From the NCBI GenBank assembly GCA_949959185.1, contig CATLIX010000023.1, positions 1 to 47,478 on the forward strand: a DNA stretch of 47,478 nucleotides, in the 5' to 3' direction. The notes under the pieces are model-generated. The model had not been told where the DNA came from, did no database searches, and saw only the letters and a list, made by a program, of their open reading frames with translations. A program made the position numbers and the translations under genes. Positions 27,222-36,625 of the stretch are shown here, one piece after another. This DNA comes from an uncultured Eubacterium sp. (lineage in GTDB: Bacteria > Bacillota > Clostridia > Lachnospirales > Lachnospiraceae). Each line of letters begins with the position of its first letter. Within the stretch, counting starts at the first letter, position 1.

Positions 27222-28616
27222 ATGGAAAACTATGATGTAATTATTGTGGGAGCCGGGCCTTCCGGTATTTTCTGTGCATATGAGCTGATTCATCGGAAGC
27301 CGGATATCCGGGTACTGATGCTGGAAAAGGGAAGAAGGATTGAGGAACGCCAGTGCCCCAAACGCAAAACGAAAGTCTGTGTGGGCTGTAAACCCTGTGC
27401 CATTACCACAGGATTTGCAGGAGCCGGGGCTTTTTCCGACGGAAAGCTGTCCCTTTCTCCGGATGTGGGCGGAAATCTGCCGGAAATCCTGGGGTATGAC
27501 AAAGCAGTGGAACTGATTCGGGAATCCGATGAGATTTATCTGAAATTCGGTGCGGACGCCAGTGTTTACGGAGTGGGAAAGGAAAAGGAAATCCGGGAAA
27601 TACGCCGCAAAGCCATCAATGCCAATCTGAAACTGGTGGAATGTCCCATCCGCCATCTGGGCACAGAGGAAGGCTATAAGATATATATGCGCCTGCAGGA
27701 ACATCTGCTGGAGCAGGGAATTGAGATGAAATTCCGCACCATGGTGGAGCATATTCTTGTGGAGAACGGCAGAGCGGCAGGTGTGGTGACCGATACCGGA
27801 GAGACATTTTACGGAACAGAGATTGTATGCGCCGTTGGAAGAGAGGGAGCAGACTGGTTCAGCCATGTATGCCGGGAACAGAATATCGAGACAAAAGTAG
27901 GTACGGTGGATATTGGCGTTCGGGTGGAAGTCCGGGACGAGGTTATGGAATTCCTGAACCAGAACCTTTATGAAGCCAAGCTGGTATATCACACGCCTAC
28001 CTTTGATGATAAAGTGAGGACATTCTGTACCAATCCTTCCGGAGAGGTGGCTACGGAATACTATGATAACGGCCTGGCAGTGGTGAACGGCCATGCCTAT
28101 AAATCACAGGATTTAAAAACCAGTAATACAAATTTTGCACTGCTGGTTTCCAAAAATTTTACGAAGCCTTTTAAGACGCCCATCGAATATGGAAAACAGA
28201 TTGCCCAACTGTCCAATATGCTATGTGACGGAAAGATTCTGGTGCAGACCTTCGGTGATTTCCGCCGGGGAAGACGCACCACAGAAGAACGTCTGTGCAG
28301 AAATAATCTGATACCCACTTTAAAGGATGCGGTACCGGGGGATTTGTCTCTGGTATTTCCCCATCGTATTATGGTAGATGTTGAGGAAATGATTTTTGCA
28401 CTGGACAAAGTGACGCCGGGGATTGCCAGCGATGAGACACTGCTCTATGGAGTGGAAGTAAAATTTTATTCCAATAAAGTGGTGGTAAACCGGGAGTTTG
28501 AGACAAATGTTCCGGGTCTGAGAGCGGTCGGTGACGGCGCTTCCGTAACCAGAGGGCTGCAGCAGGCTTCTGCAAACGGGTTGAGCGTGGCCCGCAGTAT
28601 TCTGGATAAAATGTAA
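27222..28616 (+). CDS. FAD-dependent dehydrogenase-like protein (COG2509 type)
   Basis: This 464-residue flavoprotein begins with the FAD-binding Rossmann motif VIIVGAGPSGIFCAYEL (GAGPSG at 10-15). It continues with a cysteine-rich stretch, CPKRKTKVCVGCKPCAI (about 45-61), and then GFAGAGAFSDGKL. Near the C-terminus ETNVPGLRAVGDGASVTRGLQQAS is the FAD ribityl-binding motif followed by an active-site loop. The overall pattern is that of the COG2509 FAD-dependent dehydrogenases, whose substrates are unknown. The cysteine cluster could bind iron-sulfur, but this is inference. AAAACAGGAG precedes the ATG. Confidence 0.85.
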   Translation: MENYDVIIVGAGPSGIFCAYELIHRKPDIRVLMLEKGRRIEERQCPKRKTKVCVGCKPCAITTGFAGAGAFSDGKLSLSPDVGGNLPEILGYDKAVELIRESDEIYLKFGADASVYGVGKEKEIREIRRKAINANLKLVECPIRHLGTEEGYKIYMRLQEHLLEQGIEMKFRTMVEHILVENGRAAGVVTDTGETFYGTEIVCAVGREGADWFSHVCREQNIETKVGTVDIGVRVEVRDEVMEFLNQNLYEAKLVYHTPTFDDKVRTFCTNPSGEVATEYYDNGLAVVNGHAYKSQDLKTSNTNFALLVSKNFTKPFKTPIEYGKQIAQLSNMLCDGKILVQTFGDFRRGRRTTEERLCRNNLIPTLKDAVPGDLSLVFPHRIMVDVEEMIFALDKVTPGIASDETLLYGVEVKFYSNKVVVNREFETNVPGLRAVGDGASVTRGLQQASANGLSVARSILDKM

Positions 28617-28636
28617 ATTAGCAGGTGAAAATACCA

Positions 28637-29656
28637 ATGAAAAGATATAAAGATACACAGGGAAATTTTATCCGTATCAGAAGATATGGGATTCTGGCAG
28701 CCTGTATGCTGATTCTGCTGCACCTGTCAGGGTGTAAACTGGGGAATACCCAGGTTATGGTGGGCGGCGGTTTCAGTGACAACGAAGTGTTTAAAATGAA
28801 GGACACGGTCTGTACCCTGCCGGAGGCCAGAGTTGTGCTTACCAATTATCAGAACATGTATGCCACCATGTACGGCATTGATTTGTGGAACCATGAATTT
28901 CCGGACAATGATCTGGAAACATATGTAAAAGATCTGACTATTTCCAGACTGGCTCAGATTATGGCGATAGATTTTCTGGCAGAAGAAAAAGGAATTAAGC
29001 TGTCAGAGGAGGAAGAACAGAAAATAAAAGAGGCTGCAAAAGAATATTTTGATTCTCTGAATGATGTGGAACTGGAGTATATGCATGTGAAACAGGGAGA
29101 TATAGAAGTGCTTTATACCCGATACGGACTTGCCAATAAGCTCTACACCCATCTGACGCAGGGCGTGGATGATGAAGTCAGCGACGATGAGGCCAGAATC
29201 ATGGAGGCCCAGCAGATTTTCGTGGTGGACGATGAGAAAGCCAGAACAGTGGAAAAGCAGCTGAAGGATGGCTCTGATTTCCTTTCCGTAGCCAATGTAT
29301 ATAATGAAGCGCCGGAAACAGAGGTTACTTTTGGAAGAACAGATGTTCCTCCTGAGGTGGAGGAAGTGGCTTTTTCTCTGGAAAATGATCAGGTCAGCGA
29401 CCGGATAGTGACAGACAAGGGCAGCTATTTTCTGAGATGCATCAACCATTATAATCAGGAAAAAACAGACGACCACAAATCCGTAATTCTGGAAAAGCGG
29501 AGAAAAGAAGCCTTTGACGACGTATACAGTGAATTTCTTGCCACACTTTCTTCTGAATTTAATGAAGACGTATGGAAAGAAGTAAAAGTGGAGGTAAAGA
29601 AAGAAGTAAAGACAGACAGTTTCTTTGATGTATATGAGAAGTACTGCAACTGGTGA
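28637..29656 (+). CDS. PpiC/PrsA-like lipoprotein (peptidyl-prolyl isomerase family)
   Basis: This 339-residue exported lipoprotein has a basic N-terminus, a hydrophobic stretch (18-30) and lipobox LSGC with Cys33. A SurA-type N-terminal helical region (about 45-180) is followed by a parvulin-like domain (about 190-290) with AQQIFVVDDEKA, LKDGSDFLSVANVYNEAP and GSYFLRCINHYNQEKT. Key parvulin residues are partly missing, so it may be a foldase without isomerase activity. AGGTG lies nine bases before the ATG at 28637; an in-frame GTG at 28625 is less likely. It ends at a bidirectional terminator. Confidence 0.8.
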   Translation: MKRYKDTQGNFIRIRRYGILAACMLILLHLSGCKLGNTQVMVGGGFSDNEVFKMKDTVCTLPEARVVLTNYQNMYATMYGIDLWNHEFPDNDLETYVKDLTISRLAQIMAIDFLAEEKGIKLSEEEEQKIKEAAKEYFDSLNDVELEYMHVKQGDIEVLYTRYGLANKLYTHLTQGVDDEVSDDEARIMEAQQIFVVDDEKARTVEKQLKDGSDFLSVANVYNEAPETEVTFGRTDVPPEVEEVAFSLENDQVSDRIVTDKGSYFLRCINHYNQEKTDDHKSVILEKRRKEAFDDVYSEFLATLSSEFNEDVWKEVKVEVKKEVKTDSFFDVYEKYCNW

Positions 29657-29690
29657 AATGATAAATATCAGTATGTAAAAGCCAACAGGG

Positions 29691-29762
29691 GCTGCCGCAA
29701 AATTTTGTGACAGCCCCCTTTATCATACGGGAGATTCTGGGGGATTTCCCGTATGATAAGAG
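29691..29762. terminator. Convergent terminator pair
   Basis: GGGGCTG...CAGCCCC forms one stem with a central AAAATTTT (29691-29720). A second stem pairs TTATCATACGGGA (about 29721-29733) with TCCCGTATGATAA (about 29748-29760). They lie between the plus-strand lipoprotein gene and the minus-strand phosphodiesterase gene and can serve both. Confidence 0.7.
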
Positions 29763-29764
29763 AA

Positions 29765-31453
29765 TCAGGGCTGCTGGATTTTGTGTGAAACCGTCACAAA
29801 CTGCTCGGTAAACTGCTGATAGGGACAGGGCTTTCCAAAATAAAATCCCTGGATATAGTCGGGAGAGAGGTTCTGAATCCGATTCCGCTCATCCTCCGTT
29901 TCGATTCCCTCCACGCAGACGTTCAGGTTCAGAGTATGTACCATACCGCTGATTAAGTCCAGCAGATTGTATTCATAGTCGTTGGCCAGGGCTTTGGCAG
30001 TGAAAGAGCGGTCTATTTTGATAATGTCCGGCCGCAGGTCATGGAGATAATGGAAGTTGGAATATCCGGTTCCAAAATCGTCCAGGGCAAGGCGGATACC
30101 CTTTTCTTTTAATTTTGCCAGAAGCCTGGTGAAATGAGGATTGGATTCCAGCAGGCCGCTTTCCGTCAGTTCTACAATGACATTGGAAGGAGAAACTTCC
30201 TGTTTTGCCGCGGCGGTTACGATTTCATTGATGATATCGCTTTTTATTACCTGCACATAAGATACGTTGATGCTGATGCGGAAATCAGGAATCCAGGTCA
30301 GAATCTTTTTGCAGGCGGCAAGAGACTGCTCCAGCATCCAGCGCCCCACCGGGATAATCAGTCCTGTTTCCTCCAGAATGGGAATAAATTCTCCCGGAGA
30401 AATCATATTGCCTTCCGGAGAGTGGAAACGCATCAGAGCCTCCGCTCCGTATAATGTATTGGAATTGGCATGGAACAGGGGCTGGAAATAGGCCTCAAAG
30501 CCCTTACAGTCATCGTAAACAGCCTGGCGCAGAAACTGAGTGAGCCTTTTTCGTTTCAGAAACTGTTCATAATCTTCTCCCTGGAACCGATAGCAGCGGT
30601 TTTTGCCCTGGCGTTTGGCTTCGTTCAGAGAAAATTCCGAGAGCTTCATTACGTTGGTGTAGGCGAAATCTGTGATATTGGAGGTTTCCAGAATGCCTCC
30701 GGATATGGTAAACACTGCTTCATAGTGATTTTCTTCCACAAAACGCACAATGTTCTGCTGAATCTGTTTGTATAATTTTCCTGCTTCCTGGTAAGTTCCT
30801 CCCTGAAAATCCAGAACCAGGAATTCATCTGCCACCACCCGGTAGAGCTTCTGGGCGGGAGTGATACATCTGGCAATGCATTCTGCGGTCCGGCGCAGAA
30901 CCATATCTCCGTATTCAATGCCCAGTTTTTCATTGATTTCCTTAAAATCATCCATGCCAAGGCGCAGCAGAAATCCTTCCGGAAAAGGAGTCGGAGTCTT
31001 GTGCAGCCAGGACTGGAGGCTGGAAGAACCCAGAAGTCCGCTTACGTTGTCTGCTTTCTGTCTGGCGCCGATTTCATTGATACAGCCAATCATGTACAGA
31101 GCCTGTTCCTTATTCCGTACCACATAGCCCCGGCAGTTAATCCAGACAGGCTGTCCATCCAGATCCAGCCAGCGGTATTCCAGATTGTGAAAACTGCGTT
31201 CTCCGGCCAGCAGCTCGTTCAGATCCTCCTGTAACGGCTCTAAATCCGGAGGATAGACAAACAGTCCGTGGGTGCGCACCACATCCCGAAAGGTGTTATC
31301 CGGAATGGAAAAACGCTGTTTGGCATGGGGGGATATATAATAAAAATCATTGATAAAATCATAGACATACAGGTAATCGTCCATGCATGGGTGCAGCAGG
31401 TTGATGACGTTGCAGAGCTGTTCTACGGTAATTTCCTGAAAATTTCGCTCCAA
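29765..31453 (-). CDS. PAS-GGDEF-EAL protein; probable cyclic di-GMP phosphodiesterase
   Basis: This 562-residue protein has a PAS-like sensor (about 20-130) and a GGDEF domain (about 140-290) whose signature is degenerate (VADEF at 207-211). The EAL domain (about 305-555) retains all the metal and catalytic residues: EALMR (338-342), N396, E429 in ELTESGLLES, DDFGTGYS (458-465), K479, E515 and Q535. It should therefore degrade cyclic di-GMP, while the GGDEF part would only bind GTP or regulate. There is no membrane segment. The start is a TTG: AGGAGG lies seven bases before it, and the nearby ATG is in another frame. Confidence 0.9.
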   Translation of the reverse strand: MERNFQEITVEQLCNVINLLHPCMDDYLYVYDFINDFYYISPHAKQRFSIPDNTFRDVVRTHGLFVYPPDLEPLQEDLNELLAGERSFHNLEYRWLDLDGQPVWINCRGYVVRNKEQALYMIGCINEIGARQKADNVSGLLGSSSLQSWLHKTPTPFPEGFLLRLGMDDFKEINEKLGIEYGDMVLRRTAECIARCITPAQKLYRVVADEFLVLDFQGGTYQEAGKLYKQIQQNIVRFVEENHYEAVFTISGGILETSNITDFAYTNVMKLSEFSLNEAKRQGKNRCYRFQGEDYEQFLKRKRLTQFLRQAVYDDCKGFEAYFQPLFHANSNTLYGAEALMRFHSPEGNMISPGEFIPILEETGLIIPVGRWMLEQSLAACKKILTWIPDFRISINVSYVQVIKSDIINEIVTAAAKQEVSPSNVIVELTESGLLESNPHFTRLLAKLKEKGIRLALDDFGTGYSNFHYLHDLRPDIIKIDRSFTAKALANDYEYNLLDLISGMVHTLNLNVCVEGIETEDERNRIQNLSPDYIQGFYFGKPCPYQQFTEQFVTVSHKIQQP

Positions 31454-31509
31454 TTTTCATTCCTCCTGTAAAAATTTTCCTTTTCGTTCTATTCAAAACA
31501 GTTATCTCT

Positions 31510-31538
31510 ATTATATTTGATATTTTTGTGAAATGCAA
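31510..31538 (-). promoter_or_regulatory. Promoter of the phosphodiesterase gene
   Basis: On the minus strand, TTGCAT (31538-31533) and a perfect TATAAT (31515-31510) are 17 bases apart, about 57 bases before the start codon. Confidence 0.65.
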
Positions 31539-31568
31539 CAGCTATTTATGCACAAAAACCGTATGCAA

Positions 31569-31595
31569 ACAGCAGATTGTACAAAAATCTGCTGT
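31569..31595. repeat. 10-bp intergenic hairpin
   Basis: ACAGCAGATT (31569-31578) and AATCTGCTGT (31586-31595) pair around a seven-base loop. There is no T run; it lies between the phosphodiesterase promoter and the htpG terminator. The rest of the 31454-31754 gap holds no gene I can support. Confidence 0.5.
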
Positions 31596-31691
31596 CTGAG
31601 AAAGGAATGGGTTCCGGAACAAAGCAGACAGATTCGATGCAGCTTTCCACTTTCACGTATTAGTGTGACAAGGTCTTTCCTGTAGAAAAAT

Positions 31692-31726
31692 GTAAAAACC
31701 CCATCACAGAGGGATGGGATTTTTAC
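31692..31726 (-). terminator. Terminator of htpG
   Basis: GTAAAAACCCCATC pairs with GGATGGGATTTTTAC with one mismatch. On the minus strand the 3' arm ends in TTTTTAC. It follows the htpG stop codon by about 30 bases. Confidence 0.7.
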
Positions 31727-31754
31727 GTGTAACAAAGCATGTTTGCCCTGTAAG

Positions 31755-33830
31755 TTATTTTGCCAGAAGCATCATAATCTGATTGCTTCTTGATACAAAT
31801 TTGCTCATGGCTTCTGTGGACAGAGGATGGTTGCTCAGCACAGCCAGATCGTAAAGCTGTTCGCAGAACACAGGTACATGTTCGGAGTCTTTGTTGTTCA
31901 GGATGTACTGTACCAGTTCATTGCCGGTATTTAATACCAGTGTCTGGTCTCCTCCGAACATGGAAGCATCCATGCCCGCCATACCGTACATTTTCATCAT
32001 ATCCTGCATTCTCCGTCCTTCTTCTGAGAGGGTGATGACAGAGGCAATATCTGCATTTTTCAGTTTTTCCACGGAAACGTTCAGGGTTTCATTGCCAAGG
32101 GCTTTGCGGAAGGTTTCCGTCAGGGACTCTTTCGCCTCTTTCAGTTCTTCTTCGGAAACTTCTTCTTTCAGAGATTCCGTTAAATCTGCGTCAATGCGGA
32201 CAAATCTGATTTTCTCATTTCTGCGCTCCAGCTGAGTGATGAAGGAGGTATCAATATTATGGTCCAGAATTACCGCATCCATGCCCTGTTCTTTGAACAT
32301 GTTAATGTACTGTCCCTGCTGCTGAACATCTGTCACATAGTAAACAGGTCTGCGGGTGTCTTTTTCTTCTGCTTCGGAATTATCTGTCTGTTCCGTTTCA
32401 GAGGAATCATCTGCCTGTTCCCCTTCTGAAGAAGCGTCAGCTTCCGCATCTTCCACTTTCAGGCATTCCGGAAGGGTCAGGTATTTGTCTTCCAGGTTCT
32501 TAAAGAGAATGTAATCGTTCATTTTATCGCAGAATTTTTCATCTTTCAGGCAGCCGAATTTGATAAATGGGCTGATGTCATCCCAGTATTTTTCGTAGGA
32601 TTCCTTATCGGTTTTGCACATGCCGCTCAGTTTGTCCGCTACCTTTTTGGTGATGTAATCTGAAATCTTCTGAACAAAGCCGTCGTTCTGCAGTGCGCTT
32701 CTGGACACATTCAGAGGCAGATCCGGGCAGTCGATAACGCCTTTTAACAGCATCAGGAATTCCGGAATGACTTCTTTGATGTTGTCGGCGATAAATACCT
32801 GGTTGTTGTACAGTTTGATGGTTCCCTCAATGGAATCGTATTCCGTGTTGATTTTCGGGAAATACAGAATTCCTTTCAAATTAAAGGGATAGTCCATGTT
32901 CAGATGAATCCAGAACAGAGGCTCTTTGTAATCCTGGAATACTTTCCGGTAGAAGGTTTTGTATTCTTCGTCGGTACATTCGTTGGGATGTTTGCTCCAG
33001 AGGGGATGGGTATCGTTTAAGGCCACCGGACGTTTTACAATTTTGGCTTTTTCTGTCCGAGGGGATACCTCCACCTGTTCTTTGGTTCCGTCTTCCTGTT
33101 CTTTTTCCTCAAATCTGGCTTCTTCCACGATAGTCTCAATGACAGTATCTTTTTCCGTTACCTCATCGGCAGGGATGGTCTCGTATTCAGGTTCGGCATT
33201 TTCTTTTTCCAGGTAAATCGGGGTGGGCATGAAAGAGCAGTATTTCTCAATAACCTCCCTTGCCCGGTATTCATTGGCGAACTCCAGGCAGTCTTCGTTC
33301 AGGAACAGGGTAATTTCCGTTCCAACGGTATCTTTAGAGCCGTCGGACATGTCAAATTCTGTGCCTCCGTCGCATTCCCAGTGAACCGGAACCGTGTCTT
33401 TCTGCCAGGAAAGAGAGTCAATGTGCACTGCGTCCGCCACCATGAAAGCAGAGTAGAAGCCCAGTCCGAAATGGCCGATAATCTGTTCTTCGCTGGCCTT
33501 GTCCTTGTATTTTTCCAGGAAATCCGTAGCGCCGGAAAAAGCAATCTGGTTGATGTATTCTTCCACTTCGTCGGCAGTCATGCCAAGACCGTTATCAATG
33601 AATTTCAGTGTTTTTTCCTCCGGGTTTACCACAATGCGGATTTTTGGCTCAAAATCCTGAGGCAGGTCGTATTCCCCCATCAAATCCAGCTTTTTTAACT
33701 TGGTAATGGCGTCGCACCCGTTGGAAATCAGTTCCCGGTAGAAAATGTCATGGTCAGAATACAGCCATTTTTTTATAATAGGAAAAATGTTGTCACTGTT
33801 AATGGAAAGGTTTCCATGTCTGTTGCTCAT
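31755..33830 (-). CDS. htpG: Molecular chaperone HtpG (Hsp90)
   Basis: This 691-residue cytoplasmic ATP-dependent chaperone has the GHKL ATP site with RELISNGCDAITKLKKL, KFIDNGLGMTADEVEEYI and GHFGLGFYSAFMVAD. The middle domain contains SRSALQNDGFVQKISDY and a C-terminal dimerisation region. Two acidic, low-complexity inserts are present, one near 225-250 and another rich in Ser, Glu and Asp near 470-500. The total is longer than the usual 620-630 residues. AAGGAGTG precedes the ATG on the minus strand. A perfect CIRCE element lies upstream, so HrcA control is likely. Confidence 0.95.
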   Translation of the reverse strand: MSNRHGNLSINSDNIFPIIKKWLYSDHDIFYRELISNGCDAITKLKKLDLMGEYDLPQDFEPKIRIVVNPEEKTLKFIDNGLGMTADEVEEYINQIAFSGATDFLEKYKDKASEEQIIGHFGLGFYSAFMVADAVHIDSLSWQKDTVPVHWECDGGTEFDMSDGSKDTVGTEITLFLNEDCLEFANEYRAREVIEKYCSFMPTPIYLEKENAEPEYETIPADEVTEKDTVIETIVEEARFEEKEQEDGTKEQVEVSPRTEKAKIVKRPVALNDTHPLWSKHPNECTDEEYKTFYRKVFQDYKEPLFWIHLNMDYPFNLKGILYFPKINTEYDSIEGTIKLYNNQVFIADNIKEVIPEFLMLLKGVIDCPDLPLNVSRSALQNDGFVQKISDYITKKVADKLSGMCKTDKESYEKYWDDISPFIKFGCLKDEKFCDKMNDYILFKNLEDKYLTLPECLKVEDAEADASSEGEQADDSSETEQTDNSEAEEKDTRRPVYYVTDVQQQGQYINMFKEQGMDAVILDHNIDTSFITQLERRNEKIRFVRIDADLTESLKEEVSEEELKEAKESLTETFRKALGNETLNVSVEKLKNADIASVITLSEEGRRMQDMMKMYGMAGMDASMFGGDQTLVLNTGNELVQYILNNKDSEHVPVFCEQLYDLAVLSNHPLSTEAMSKFVSRSNQIMMLLAK

Positions 33831-33879
33831 AATGATTACACTCCTTTATTGTTTTCTATGCAAAAATTATAACCTGAAA

Positions 33880-33918
33880 TAGATTGTAATCCCTGATTTT
33901 TAAAAAGTCAACAGAAAA
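33880..33918 (-). promoter_or_regulatory. Promoter of htpG
   Basis: On the minus strand, TTGACT and TACAAT are separated by 17 bases. The CIRCE element lies seven bases before the -35 box. Confidence 0.6.
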
Positions 33919-33945
33919 TTAGCACTCTTTTTAAATGAGTGCTAA
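33919..33945. promoter_or_regulatory. Perfect CIRCE element (HrcA operator)
   Basis: TTAGCACTC (33919-33927) and GAGTGCTAA (33937-33945) are separated by exactly nine bases, matching the CIRCE consensus. It lies between the divergent htpG and metallophosphoesterase genes. HrcA normally represses groESL and dnaK operons through this site. Confidence 0.92.
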
Positions 33946-34091
33946 CAAAATGCGGAAAACCCGGAAAAATCAGGGGTTTGGACAATTATTAAAAGTTTAT
34001 AAACAAAATAATACTTCCATGAAAGCTCTGTTTTGTTTATACTGTAACCAGGAATCGGAAGAATTTTCATGAATGCAAAGGAGAAAAAGGG

Positions 34092-35204
34092 ATGTGGATG
34101 TTGATTTTGGGAGCTTTGCTCCTGGGAACACTGTTGGGGATTGTGTATCTTGCGAGCAGATTTTCCGGATTTTCTGTGGTGAGCAGGTGGGCGGGGAAGG
34201 GGAAATTTTTTCGGTTTGTGCCGGGGCTTATTCCTGTTCTGCTGATTCTTGGGGGCACAGGTCTGGCTCTGGGGCCCATCAATGGAGAAATCTGTATCCT
34301 GCACATGGTGGTAATCTGGCTGCTGTGCGACGGAATCAGCCGTCTGCTGGAAAAGATGCGGAGGAAAGAGTTTTTGAGATATTATGCCGGCGTCGCGGCA
34401 GTGGTCATCACGGCGGCGTATCTTTCCTGGGGCTGGTACCAGGCGAATCATGTCTGGCGCAAAGAGTATACGCTGGCGACGGAGAAACAGGTGGGAAGAC
34501 TGCGGGTGGTACAGTTTGCAGATTCCCATGTGGGAAATATCCTTTACGGGGAAAAATTTGCGGAGCAGGTAAAAGCCATACAGTCTGAAGAACCGGATAT
34601 TGTGGTGATAACAGGGGACTATATAGATGACGATACTTCAAAACCGGATATGGTTGCCGCATGTGAGGCTCTGGGCACTCTGAAAACAACTTATGGGGTG
34701 TATTATGTGTTCGGGAACCATGACAGGGGGTATTACGGTCCGGAGTACCGGGGCTACAGCGGGGAGGATCTGATCGCGGAGCTGGAGAAAAATCATGTGA
34801 CGGTGCTTCAGGACGATGTGGCGGAACTGGACGACCGTTTTTATCTGATTGGAAGGCAGGACCGTTCCGGAGACGGTCAGGGAGGAGGAAGGGCTTCCAT
34901 GAAAGAACTGACCGAAGGGCTGGATTTGGAAAAATACAGTATCGTTCTGGATCATCAGCCTCATGATTATGAAAATCAGGCGGCAGCAGGAGTGAACCTG
35001 GTGCTGTCCGGACATACCCATGGAGGCCAGCTGTTCCCATTTAATCATATGGGGGAATGGACGGGGATTGATGATAAAACTTATGGTCTGGAACGACGGG
35101 AAAATACGGATTTTATTGTAACCTCCGGAATTTCCGACTGGGCCATTAAATTTAAAACCGGGTGCAGGTCGGAGTATGTGGTGATTGATATACAGGGAAG
35201 ATAA
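34092..35204 (+). CDS. Membrane-anchored metallophosphoesterase
   Basis: This 370-residue protein has four hydrophobic segments in its first 115 residues (about 2-22, 44-60, 66-80 and 97-115). A calcineurin-like phosphoesterase domain follows, related to YkuE. The metal ligands are in order: FADSHVGN (D144, H146), GDYIDD (D176), GNHD (208-211) and LSGHTHGGQLF. It may hydrolyse a lipid or cell-wall phosphodiester, which is inference from relatives. AAAGGAG precedes the ATG. The sensor-kinase-like gene follows after 12 bases. It is divergent from htpG across the CIRCE element. Confidence 0.85.
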   Translation: MWMLILGALLLGTLLGIVYLASRFSGFSVVSRWAGKGKFFRFVPGLIPVLLILGGTGLALGPINGEICILHMVVIWLLCDGISRLLEKMRRKEFLRYYAGVAAVVITAAYLSWGWYQANHVWRKEYTLATEKQVGRLRVVQFADSHVGNILYGEKFAEQVKAIQSEEPDIVVITGDYIDDDTSKPDMVAACEALGTLKTTYGVYYVFGNHDRGYYGPEYRGYSGEDLIAELEKNHVTVLQDDVAELDDRFYLIGRQDRSGDGQGGGRASMKELTEGLDLEKYSIVLDHQPHDYENQAAAGVNLVLSGHTHGGQLFPFNHMGEWTGIDDKTYGLERRENTDFIVTSGISDWAIKFKTGCRSEYVVIDIQGR

Positions 35205-35216
35205 CAGGAGGTTTTT

Positions 35217-36521
35217 ATGTATGCGCTGATAACAAATATTATTAACAATGTGTTTCATGGAATCTGGTTCTGCTGTATTCTGCTGGAGCCGAAATACAGC
35301 CGGAAAAAGTCAGCGGTAATTGCAGCCGGTACAACGGTGTTTTTTCAGGGTGTTGTACTGGCCATGCGGTATTTTATGGCAGATATGCCTTACGGAGACA
35401 CCGGTATCATGCTGCGGTATCTGGCAGGATATTTCCTTGCCATGTTTATTTTTGGCGGAATGTATATTTTCTGCCTTTCCGCATCCCATCCAGTGAAATC
35501 CCTGTTTCTGGTTTCGGCTTATTTCTGTCTCTGGACATTGATTTATCTTACGGTTTCCGTTGTCACAAGAACCACTTCCGGCGCGGGAAACTGGGAAATC
35601 TGGCTGCTCCGCATCGGGCTGAACGTATGTTTTCTGTTGTTATATTATGGAATTTTCCGGAAACGCCTGCTGCGCGTGTATCAGAGTGTACGGAGCGGTT
35701 ACGGGACGGTTGCCGCTATTTCCATTATGGCGTTTGTTATCATGACGCTTTTGATTATCTATAATGACAATATGAAAAACAGGGATCAGCTTTATCTTGT
35801 GATTCTGTTTTTACTGTGCGGCTTTATGGCGGCAGTGTATATTCTGCTGTTTCTTTTTATTGCTCAGTCAGACCAGGCATACCATTTAAAACAGATGCAG
35901 TTTCATGAAAAGTTTCTGATGGCCCAGATTGAATCTTATGAAGAAATGAAACAGAGCATAAAGCGTACAAGGCATGATTTCAGGCACCATAACCTGGTGG
36001 TGGCAGAATACGCCAGAAACAGGGATTATCAGGGAATCCTGACTTATTTGCAGGAATACGATGACAGAGAAGCGGAAACGTATGCCAGTACTTACTGTGA
36101 AAACCATGCTGTCAACAACGTGGTTTCAGCTTATGCGGACCGGGCGGAGCAGAATCATATCAGGATGCGTGCGGATATCCGGCTGGGTGAAGTAAAAGGA
36201 ATTTCAGATTATGATCTGGTGTCCATGTTTGCAAATATCCTGGAGAATGCTCTGGAGGCCTGCGGTACTGCAGAAAACCGGCCGTGGATTCATATTTTTG
36301 CAGAACAGAAGGGGAAAAAACTGGTTCTTGTGTGCAAAAATACCTGTAACGGGGATGTTATATTTGAAGACGGTCTGCCCAGAAACAGAGAGCACGATGG
36401 AGTGGGTGTGGAAAGTATCCTGAATTCTGCCAGGCGGTACGGCGGAGATGCGGATTTTTCTGTCTCCGGAGATGTTTTTATCTGCCGCGTGATACTGAAT
36501 AATTTACAGCCAAAGGGTTGA
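35217..36521 (+). CDS. GHKL-type sensor histidine kinase (AgrC-like), no adjacent regulator
   Basis: This 434-residue protein has about six hydrophobic segments over residues 1-218 and then a kinase part. The phospho-accepting region reads KRTRHDFRHHNLVV (H253 candidate, 250-263). The ATPase N box is MFANILENALEACG and later DGVGVESI fits the G box. This pattern is that of AgrC/ComD-like peptide sensors (HPK10). No LytTR or other response regulator gene is adjacent. AGGAGG precedes the ATG at 35217. Its stop lies about 105 bases before the MATE start. Confidence 0.85.
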   Translation: MYALITNIINNVFHGIWFCCILLEPKYSRKKSAVIAAGTTVFFQGVVLAMRYFMADMPYGDTGIMLRYLAGYFLAMFIFGGMYIFCLSASHPVKSLFLVSAYFCLWTLIYLTVSVVTRTTSGAGNWEIWLLRIGLNVCFLLLYYGIFRKRLLRVYQSVRSGYGTVAAISIMAFVIMTLLIIYNDNMKNRDQLYLVILFLLCGFMAAVYILLFLFIAQSDQAYHLKQMQFHEKFLMAQIESYEEMKQSIKRTRHDFRHHNLVVAEYARNRDYQGILTYLQEYDDREAETYASTYCENHAVNNVVSAYADRAEQNHIRMRADIRLGEVKGISDYDLVSMFANILENALEACGTAENRPWIHIFAEQKGKKLVLVCKNTCNGDVIFEDGLPRNREHDGVGVESILNSARRYGGDADFSVSGDVFICRVILNNLQPKG

Positions 36522-36625
36522 CCGGAAGAAAAAGGAAAGGTAAAATAGCAGTTAAAACGTATGTTTTTCTTTACAGGAAATATAAGGTCAGGCGAAAGCG
36601 TGAAAAAGACAGGAGTGTACCGGTT

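Noticed and set aside
31511-31735. Open 74-codon minus-strand frame between the phosphodiesterase and htpG genes
   Set aside because: It covers the htpG terminator, a hairpin and the phosphodiesterase promoter and has no coding character.
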